This document shows, piece by piece, positions 1-4,622 of a DNA stretch of 6,286 bases (the first letter of the stretch is position 1; each line of letters starts with the position of its first letter). The DNA is from Candidatus Omnitrophota bacterium. Its GTDB lineage: Bacteria; Omnitrophota; Gorgyraeia; Gygaellales; Profunditerraquicolaceae. The translations under genes and the position numbers were made by a program. The DNA is taken from NCBI GenBank assembly GCA_018825725.1, contig JAHKBC010000165.1, positions 1 to 6,286 on the forward strand. Reading direction: 5' to 3'. The notes under the pieces were generated by a model, which was given only the letters and a program-made list of their open reading frames with translations, was not told where the DNA came from and made no database searches.

Positions 1-545
1 ACCTTAACGATGGAGGTTCTGGGCTCTTTGCGCAGGTTGTGCTAGCCTTGCGCCGTAAAATCGCGAATATAAAAATCGAAGTTTTGGTTCCCGATTTTAA
101 AGGCCAGAAAGAAGCAGTTATAACTGTGGTTGAAGCTGGTCCCCTTGTTTTAGCGCATAATCTGGAAACGGTGCCGCGCCTTTACGCAAAAATAAGGCCG
201 CAGGCAGATTATCAGCGTTCCTTAATGCTTTTGCAGAACGCTAAAATTTATGGTAAAATCTATAGTAAGTCCGGGCTTATGTTAGGCCTGGGCGAAAGCG
301 AAGATGAGGTTTTAAAGGTTTTAAGGGATTTACGCCGGGTGAATTGCGATTTTTTAAATCTGGGACAGTATTTATCTCCCGGTTTGAGTAATTATCAGGT
401 TCAGGAGTATGTAACTCCGAATAAATTTGGATATTTCAAAGAGAAGGCCATAGAGATGGGTTTTCTCTATGTGGCAAGCGCTCCTTATGTGCGTAGTTCT
501 TATTTAGCGGATGAGTATTTTAAGAATAAGGGGGATTCAAAATGA
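1..545 (+). CDS. lipA: Lipoyl synthase, C-terminal part (5' end outside window)
   Basis: A radical-SAM enzyme that inserts two sulfur atoms into the octanoyl group on lipoyl-domain proteins (pyruvate and 2-oxoacid dehydrogenases, glycine cleavage H protein) in the cytoplasm. The frame is open from base 3, giving 180 visible residues; roughly the first 140 residues, with both cysteine cluster motifs, lie upstream. Visible family blocks in order are LNDGGSGLFAQV (compare the DLxDGGxxHFA block), IEVLVPDFKG, HNLETVPRLY, RPQADYQRSL, SKSGLMLGLGE, LGQYLSP, EYVTP and the terminal RSSY at 492-503, whose serine in known LipA ligates the auxiliary 4Fe-4S cluster. The GTG at 39 is not the start, because the upstream codons already match LipA. 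The TGA stop overlaps the ATG of hldD by 4 bases, suggesting translational coupling, although the two pathways are not obviously linked. Identification is very secure. Confidence 0.95.
   Translation, partial: LNDGGSGLFAQVVLALRRKIANIKIEVLVPDFKGQKEAVITVVEAGPLVLAHNLETVPRLYAKIRPQADYQRSLMLLQNAKIYGKIYSKSGLMLGLGESEDEVLKVLRDLRRVNCDFLNLGQYLSPGLSNYQVQEYVTPNKFGYFKEKAIEMGFLYVASAPYVRSSYLADEYFKNKGDSK
528..534 (+). promoter_or_regulatory. Shine-Dalgarno of hldD, inside lipA
   Basis: AAGGGGG lies 7 bases before the ATG at 542, within the last codons of lipA. It fixes the hldD start and supports reinitiation or coupled translation at the ATGA overlap. Confidence 0.7.
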
Positions 546-1510
546 AGATAATTCTGACCGGGGGAGCAGGGTTTATCGGAAGCTGCCTTTTGAGTAAACT
601 AAATGCCAAAGGTATCGATGATATTATAATCGTGGATAAACTCGGCAGTTCAGATAAGTGGAAGAACCTGGAAGGTAAGAAATTTGAAGACTATATAGAT
701 AAAGACAGATTTTTGGATTATCTGGAAAGCAACCGGATTATTGGCCCGGTTGACACTGTTATTCATATGGGGGCTTGTACATCTACTGTCGAGACCAACG
801 CTTCTTATATGTTGGAGAATAACTATAGCTATTCTAAAAGGTTATGCTCCTGGGCGTTAAAAAATAAGGCGCATTTTTTATATGCTTCTTCGGCAGCAAC
901 TTATGGAGACGGCAAATTAGGTTATAGCGATATGGATGCGGTTACTTTAACGCTTCATCCTCTTAATATATACGGTTATTCTAAACACCTTTTTGACCTG
1001 TGGTTAATCAAGAATAAACTCATAGAGAAAGTAACCGGATTTAAATTTTTCAATGTCTTTGGCCCCAATGAGTATCACAAGGAAGAGATGCGCAGTGTCA
1101 TCGCTAAATCATTCACCCACGTAGTTAAGTCCGGGGTGATGAAATTATTTATGTCTTATCGGATGGAATATGCTGACGGAGAACAAAAAAGGGATTTTAT
1201 TTATGTCAAAGATGCGGTAGAGATGGTTTATTATTTTATTGAGAATTTAAACCAAAAAGGTATTTTTAATATCGGCACAGGGCAAGCGCGCACCTGGAAA
1301 GATGTAGCCGGAGCATTGTTTGCTACATTAGATAAAAAGCCGCAGGTTGAATATGTCCCCATGCCCGAGACTATCCGGGATAAATACCAATATTTTACGC
1401 AAGCCGAGACTGATAAACTGAAAGCAGCAGGCTGTAGGCATAAGTGCATGAGCCTGGAGGATGCGGTTAAGGATTATGCGGGGTATTTAGAGAATCAAAG
1501 TTATTTGTAG
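542..1510 (+). CDS. hldD: ADP-L-glycero-D-manno-heptose 6-epimerase
   Basis: Converts ADP-D-glycero-beta-D-manno-heptose to the L-glycero form, the heptose donor for the LPS inner core; a cytoplasmic extended short-chain dehydrogenase. It has 322 residues, close to the usual 310-330. The N-terminal Rossmann NAD(P) motif is TGGAGFIG (residues 6-13), with the expected acidic residue after strand 2 (IVDKLG, 30-35). SSAATYG (116-122) precedes the catalytic YGYSK (Tyr144, Lys148). H179-K180 in the NVFGPNEYHK block aligns with the second catalytic lysine region of E. coli HldD. KRDFIYVKD (216-224), FNIGTG (242-247) and KYQYFTQA (281-288) are epimerase and HldD hallmarks; the last separates it from generic GalE-like epimerases. 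The start is fixed by the overlap with lipA and the Shine-Dalgarno at 528-534. Its presence implies a heptose-containing LPS. No other heptose genes are visible here. Confidence 0.93.
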   Translation: MKIILTGGAGFIGSCLLSKLNAKGIDDIIIVDKLGSSDKWKNLEGKKFEDYIDKDRFLDYLESNRIIGPVDTVIHMGACTSTVETNASYMLENNYSYSKRLCSWALKNKAHFLYASSAATYGDGKLGYSDMDAVTLTLHPLNIYGYSKHLFDLWLIKNKLIEKVTGFKFFNVFGPNEYHKEEMRSVIAKSFTHVVKSGVMKLFMSYRMEYADGEQKRDFIYVKDAVEMVYYFIENLNQKGIFNIGTGQARTWKDVAGALFATLDKKPQVEYVPMPETIRDKYQYFTQAETDKLKAAGCRHKCMSLEDAVKDYAGYLENQSYL

Positions 1511-1580
1511 TTTGGCAAAATTAATCTCTCAGCCTGTTAGCTTGGCGAAGCAATCTTTTAAAAAACAAGTGTGTATTTTA

Positions 1581-1588
1581 AGAGGAGG
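1581..1588 (+). promoter_or_regulatory. Strong Shine-Dalgarno for the GTG start of thyX
   Basis: AGAGGAGG sits 5 bases before GTG at 1594. It decides this start over any in-frame alternative. The rest of the 83-base gap (1511-1593) shows no convincing promoter or terminator; TTGGCA at 1512 with TGTTAG 17 bases later is too weak to call. Confidence 0.85.
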
Positions 1589-1593
1589 AAGAA

Positions 1594-2340
1594 GTGCCGC
1601 AGGTTAAATTAAAGGTTCAGCTTTTAGACGTGACCCAGAATGCCACCGGGCTTATTTACGCTGCTTGCAGGCAGTGTTATTCTGCAAAGTTCGCCGGAGA
1701 TATCTTTGAAGATACCAAAGATGATATCGTGAAGATGGAAGAGTTTATTCAGAAGGTGGCGGAGTCCGGGCATGAGAGCCCTTTAGAACATGTAAAATTT
1801 ACCTTTGCTATTTGTGGTGTTTCCCGCGCGTTGACACACCAGCTGGTAAGGCACAGGATCGCTTCTTTTTCTCAGCAGAGTCAGCGCTATGTTAAGGCTG
1901 TGGATTTCAATTATATTATTCCTCCTTCTATAGAGGAGGATAAGCACTTAAGGGAAAAATTTATAAGGATAATGCAGGATATTCAAAAAGGCTACGATGA
2001 ATTTCTACAGTCTTTTAAAAAAATAGGGGCCAGCGGAGAAAAGGTTAACCAGGATGCCCGATTTATTCTACCACAGGCAGCAGAGACCAAGATTGTAGTG
2101 AGTATGAATTGCCGGGAATTGCTGCATTTTTTTGCCGTACGCTGCTGCAATCGCGCCCAATGGGAGATACATTTTCTTGCGGATGAAATGTTAAAGTTGT
2201 GCCAGGATAAACTTCCTGCTGTTTTTAAGCATTCCGGAGCCAAGTGCGTAAAATTAAGCTATTGCCCGGAATCAGCTCAATTCAGCTGCCGAAAATTCCC
2301 TCTTAAGGAAGAGATAATTAAGAAGAAGAGTCAGGTTTAA
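1594..2340 (+). CDS. thyX: Flavin-dependent thymidylate synthase ThyX
   Basis: Makes dTMP from dUMP using methylene-tetrahydrofolate as carbon donor and FAD with NAD(P)H as reductant, the alternative to ThyA. It has 248 residues, within the family range. The ThyX signature RHR-x7-S is present as R86-H87-R88 to Ser96, continuing as SQRY (96-99). The preceding SGHESPLEH (58-66) is the conserved FAD-binding histidine/glutamate block, and MNCRELLHFF (171-180) with AQWEI (188-192) is the C-terminal substrate-binding helix region. It starts at GTG 1594 behind a strong Shine-Dalgarno; the next methionine would lose the conserved N-terminal strand. The last 35 residues hold three cysteines (C218, C224, C232) in CVKLSYCPE and FSC contexts, possibly a metal or disulfide feature, but I cannot tell. 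Whether thyA exists elsewhere in the genome cannot be seen from here. truB follows 16 bases after the stop. Confidence 0.95.
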   Translation: MPQVKLKVQLLDVTQNATGLIYAACRQCYSAKFAGDIFEDTKDDIVKMEEFIQKVAESGHESPLEHVKFTFAICGVSRALTHQLVRHRIASFSQQSQRYVKAVDFNYIIPPSIEEDKHLREKFIRIMQDIQKGYDEFLQSFKKIGASGEKVNQDARFILPQAAETKIVVSMNCRELLHFFAVRCCNRAQWEIHFLADEMLKLCQDKLPAVFKHSGAKCVKLSYCPESAQFSCRKFPLKEEIIKKKSQV

Positions 2341-2356
2341 TTAAAATTTTGCGCCT

Positions 2357-3028
2357 ATGATTAGAGACGGCATACTGGTAATTAATAAGCCGAAGGGGAT
2401 GACTTCCCATGATGTGGTAGCTTTTGTGCGCAGGAAACTAGGTATCAAAAAGGTCGGCCATGCCGGAACATTAGATCCCATAGCTACGGGTGTGTTAGTA
2501 GTCCTGGTAGGGACAGCGACAAAACTGTTTGAACAATTCTTGAATTTTGATAAAGAATATGTAGCGACTTTAACCCTGGGCAAAAGGACTACAACCGGAG
2601 ACAGCCAGGGAGAGCCTCTTGAAGAAAAGGGATTCGATGCTGTTAATAATGAATTGATCAAAGAAACGGCATCTTTTTTTATCGGCGAACAGATGCAGGT
2701 TCCACCAATGGTCTCGGCTCTTAAGCATAAGGGAAAAAGGCTTTATAAGATTGCCAGAAAAGGCAAAGAGGTAGAGCGCCAGGCACGCAAAATAACCATT
2801 AAGGACCTCAAGGTTATAAAAATAGAACTCCCGCATATTCAATTTTATGTCAAATGTACCCGCGGCACCTATGTGCGGCAGCTAGCCGAAGATATGGCGC
2901 AGAGGCTTGGATGCGTCGGCCATGTTTCGCAGATCGAGCGCCAGAGTATCGGAAGGTTTAATATTAAGGACGGGCTTTTGCTTTCTCAGGTAGAGCAGTC
3001 TAGTATTAAACCATATTCAGTCGCGTAA
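2357..3028 (+). CDS. truB: tRNA pseudouridine-55 synthase TruB (short form)
   Basis: Isomerises U55 in the T-loop of nearly all tRNAs to pseudouridine, and in known cases also acts as a tRNA folding chaperone. It has 223 residues. The opening GILVINKPKGMTSHDVV (5-21) is the classical TruB N-terminus. The catalytic aspartate is Asp40 in GHAGTLDPIATGVL (35-48 region). KEYVA (66-70) carries the active-site tyrosine, PPMVSALKHKGKRLY (116-130) is the conserved P-x-x-S-A-x-K block, and CTRGTYVRQLAED (167-179) is the third conserved motif. It ends shortly after the catalytic domain, lacking the C-terminal PUA-like region of the 314-residue E. coli enzyme; short TruB forms of this size are known in many phyla. 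There is no clear Shine-Dalgarno before ATG 2357, so translation may depend on thyX, whose stop is 16 bases upstream. The usual neighbours ribF and rpsO do not follow. Confidence 0.95.
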   Translation: MIRDGILVINKPKGMTSHDVVAFVRRKLGIKKVGHAGTLDPIATGVLVVLVGTATKLFEQFLNFDKEYVATLTLGKRTTTGDSQGEPLEEKGFDAVNNELIKETASFFIGEQMQVPPMVSALKHKGKRLYKIARKGKEVERQARKITIKDLKVIKIELPHIQFYVKCTRGTYVRQLAEDMAQRLGCVGHVSQIERQSIGRFNIKDGLLLSQVEQSSIKPYSVA

Positions 3029-3040
3029 AATTAATGCCTA

Positions 3041-3058
3041 AAAATATGCTTATATTTT
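3041..3058 (+). repeat. AT-rich perfect inverted repeat after truB
   Basis: AAAATAT (3041-3047) and ATATTTT (3052-3058) are perfect reverse complements around a GCTT loop. They lie 12 bases after the truB stop. The stem has no G-C pair, so it would be weak as RNA. It ends in T residues and could be a poor terminator, but I would not rely on it. Another small stem, CCCT/AGGG (3066-3069 with 3077-3080, 7-base loop), follows. Confidence 0.35.
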
Positions 3059-3094
3059 CGCCAATCCCTAAAGTTCAGGGTAATACTTTTGCAA

Positions 3095-3155
3095 GGTAAT
3101 TGCCACCAGGAGAGAGGCGGGAGTCTGTTTATATCCTTTGACGGCTTGGTAATTG
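3095..3155 (+). repeat. Direct repeat GGTAATTG, two copies in the truB downstream gap
   Basis: GGTAATTG occurs at 3095-3102 and again at 3148-3155, 53 bases apart start to start. The first copy lies inside a small stem-loop (GCAA 3091-3094 with TTGC 3100-3103). The second lies within the spacer of the proposed promoter. Two copies, one across a promoter, could be an operator, but an 8-mer repeated once may be chance. Confidence 0.3.
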
Positions 3156-3166
3156 GGAAGTACAAT
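3138..3166 (+). promoter_or_regulatory. Sigma70-type promoter for the zinc-finger / DEAD-box / AsmA unit
   Basis: A -35 box TTGACG (3138-3143, 5 of 6 to TTGACA) and a -10 box TACAAT (3161-3166, 5 of 6 to TATAAT) are separated by exactly 17 bases. Initiation would fall near 3173, leaving a leader of about 45 bases before the Shine-Dalgarno and start of the mini-gene. It is the best promoter-like sequence I found between genes and sits in the largest intergenic gap, pointing at the downstream unit. This is a prediction from sequence only. Confidence 0.65.
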
Positions 3167-3202
3167 ATATCATGCTTACAGTTAGTTAGAAAGGCAGAAA
3201 CC

Positions 3203-3213
3203 AAGGAAGGGAG
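3203..3213 (+). promoter_or_regulatory. Shine-Dalgarno upstream of a non-canonical start
   Basis: AAGGAAGGGAG is strongly purine-rich and complementary to the 16S 3' end. It is followed after 5 bases by ATT at 3219, which is in frame with the zinc-finger protein. No ATG, GTG or TTG in that frame lies at a usable distance, so this site is the main evidence for initiation at ATT 3219. Confidence 0.6.
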
Positions 3214-3218
3214 ATAAT

Positions 3219-3365
3219 ATTAAGAAGATAAAAACATCAATTAAAGGTAGAAAGTGTAAATATCCGCGCTGCAAACATATTTTAAGTATTTATAACCATG
3301 AACTTTATTGCCATGTCCATCTGGGCATGGCTGTTGGAGTTTCTAAACATAAAAGGCCAAAATAA
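3219..3365 (+). CDS. 48-residue zinc-finger-like protein, probable ATT start
   Basis: I do not recognise a named gene. The frame is open from the TAG at 3183 to the TAA at 3363. Starting at ATT 3219 it encodes a lysine- and arginine-rich peptide: a basic lead KKIKTSIKGRK, then C13-x4-C18-x12-C31-x2-H34, with the core LSIYNHELYCHVH (22-34), and a basic tail KHKRPK. Cys13, Cys18, Cys31 and His34 look like one zinc site of a small zinc ribbon or treble clef. The LSxYN-then-Cys pattern resembles small zinc modules in some bacterial DNA-binding proteins as I remember them. The only in-frame ATG (codon 37) lies after the metal motif and cannot be the real start. The stop is 2 bases before the helicase ATG, so the two are probably coupled. 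The basic character and the neighbour suggest nucleic-acid binding, by inference. It could instead be a gene with a mutated start codon. Confidence 0.6.
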   Translation: MKKIKTSIKGRKCKYPRCKHILSIYNHELYCHVHLGMAVGVSKHKRPK

Positions 3366-3367
3366 TC

Positions 3368-4609
3368 ATGAATGCGCATTCAGACAAAATCAGTTCCAAT
3401 TCTAAAAGTTTTTATGGGCTGGGGATTGCCCCTAAGATACTGGATACATTGGAGCGGATAAAATTTAAAGTTCCTACTTTAATTCAATTTAAGGCCATAC
3501 CTTTAGGTATTGAGGGTAAGGATCTTATTGGTATTGCTCAAACCGGTACCGGAAAAACCCATGCTTTTGCGATCCCTATGGTTCAGCGCCTGGAGCAAAA
3601 ACAAGGTATAGGATTAGTCTTGGCTCCCACCCGGGAACTGGCTGTTCAGATTGACGAAGCTTTTCAAAAGATTGCGCATCCGTTTGGCATGCATACTGCC
3701 TGTCTTATCGGAGGCGCGTCTATGCCAGAACAGGTAAGGGCGTTGCGTAAGAATCCACGTATAATAATCGCTACTCCCGGCAGGCTCATTGATCATATCA
3801 GTCAGTGGAATGTTATGCCTGATGAAGTTGTTATGCTGGTTTTGGATGAGGCTGATCGCATGTTGGATATGGGTTTTGCTCCCCAAATAGATAAAATCCT
3901 GCGCTTTCTACCTAAAGACCGCCAGACCATGCTTTTTTCTGCTACCATTCCTCAGGAGATTATCAGTATAGCAGCCAAACATATGAAGCTTCCGGTTTCG
4001 GTGGAGATTGCCCCTTCCGGCACTACTGCCGAGAAGATTACTCAGGAGTTATTTATTGTCAGAAAAGAGGCCAAGTCTAAACTCTTGAATAAGCTTCTTG
4101 CGCTTTATCATGGGCCAATGCTTTTGTTTTCCCGGACTAAATATAATGCCAGAAAAATAGCTTTACTAATCAGGGGTATGGGATACAGCGCGGTAGAAAT
4201 GCATTCTAACCGTTCGATGGCTCAGCGTAAAGATGCCCTTATGGGTTTTAAATCCGGAAGGTATAAGGTTCTGGTAGCTACGGATATAGCCGCCCGGGGA
4301 ATTGACGTTACTGGAATTGAAGTGGTGCTTAATTATGACCTTCCCGAGGATGCGCAGAATTATGTGCACCGCATTGGCCGCACTGGCAGGGCAGAGAACA
4401 AAGGGCACGCTATATCTTTTGCCACGCCTGACCAAAAAAATGATGTTCAGAATATTGAAAAACTTATCCGGGCCACCTTACCTGTCTCCAAGCATCCTGA
4501 AATGGCTGTGGAGAATTTTGTTGATGTTACGGCTTTGCCTGCGTTTAAGCCTAAGAGGCAGCACTCCCGCCAGCGCAATAATCACTTCCGCCGCAGGAAT
4601 ATTAAATGA
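3368..4609 (+). CDS. DEAD-box ATP-dependent RNA helicase, RhlE type
   Basis: Unwinds short RNA duplexes using ATP; bacterial relatives act in ribosome assembly, mRNA decay and cold adaptation. It has 413 residues and all helicase motifs are intact: Q motif (aromatic Phe15 through Gln40), motif I AQTGTGKT (57-64), Ia PTREL (87-91), GG (115-116), Ib TPGRL (136-140), II DEAD (160-163) followed by RMLDMGF, III SAT (191-193), IV LLFSRT (252-257), V ATDIAARGID (304-313) and VI HRIGRTGR (334-341). RecA domain 1 covers about residues 15-215 and domain 2 about 222-370. The tail after about 390 is short, low-complexity and Arg/Lys-rich, typical of RhlE-like RNA-binding tails. No DbpA-type RNA-binding domain is present. 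The start at ATG 3368 has little Shine-Dalgarno and lies 2 bases after the zinc-finger stop, implying coupled translation. The exact subfamily (RhlE versus CsdA/SrmB) is inferred from length and motifs. Confidence 0.93.
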   Translation: MNAHSDKISSNSKSFYGLGIAPKILDTLERIKFKVPTLIQFKAIPLGIEGKDLIGIAQTGTGKTHAFAIPMVQRLEQKQGIGLVLAPTRELAVQIDEAFQKIAHPFGMHTACLIGGASMPEQVRALRKNPRIIIATPGRLIDHISQWNVMPDEVVMLVLDEADRMLDMGFAPQIDKILRFLPKDRQTMLFSATIPQEIISIAAKHMKLPVSVEIAPSGTTAEKITQELFIVRKEAKSKLLNKLLALYHGPMLLFSRTKYNARKIALLIRGMGYSAVEMHSNRSMAQRKDALMGFKSGRYKVLVATDIAARGIDVTGIEVVLNYDLPEDAQNYVHRIGRTGRAENKGHAISFATPDQKNDVQNIEKLIRATLPVSKHPEMAVENFVDVTALPAFKPKRQHSRQRNNHFRRRNIK

Positions 4610-4622
4610 TGAGTCAATCAAA

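Noticed and set aside
39..545. Short lipA-like gene starting at GTG 39
   Set aside because: The frame stays open to the window edge and the codons before 39 (LNDGGSGLFAQV) match LipA, so this is an edge-truncated gene and not a short one.
1511..1593. Possible promoter (TTGGCA, 17 bases, TGTTAG) and GCC/GGC stem before thyX
   Set aside because: The -10 matches only 3 of 6 bases and the stem is 3 bp; not enough to call either.
3034..3099. 21-codon ATG frame directly after truB
   Set aside because: It has no Shine-Dalgarno and no recognisable motif, and it overlaps the AT inverted repeat; most likely chance.
3091..3128. Resemblance to the 3' half of a cobalamin riboswitch (GCAA..GTAA, GCCACC, GCGGGAG)
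   Set aside because: The match is fragmentary: the full B12 box, the GGGAAGG element and the surrounding helices are missing, and the downstream genes have no cobalamin link.
3172..3189. Five-codon ATG frame at the predicted transcription start (leader peptide or leaderless start)
   Set aside because: It is too short, with no codon bias suggesting attenuation and no following terminator/antiterminator pair.
3035..3217. Open frame through the truB downstream gap with only TTG or CTG starts
   Set aside because: Its translation is unlike any family I know, it has no placed ribosome site, and it contains the promoter; not supported as coding.
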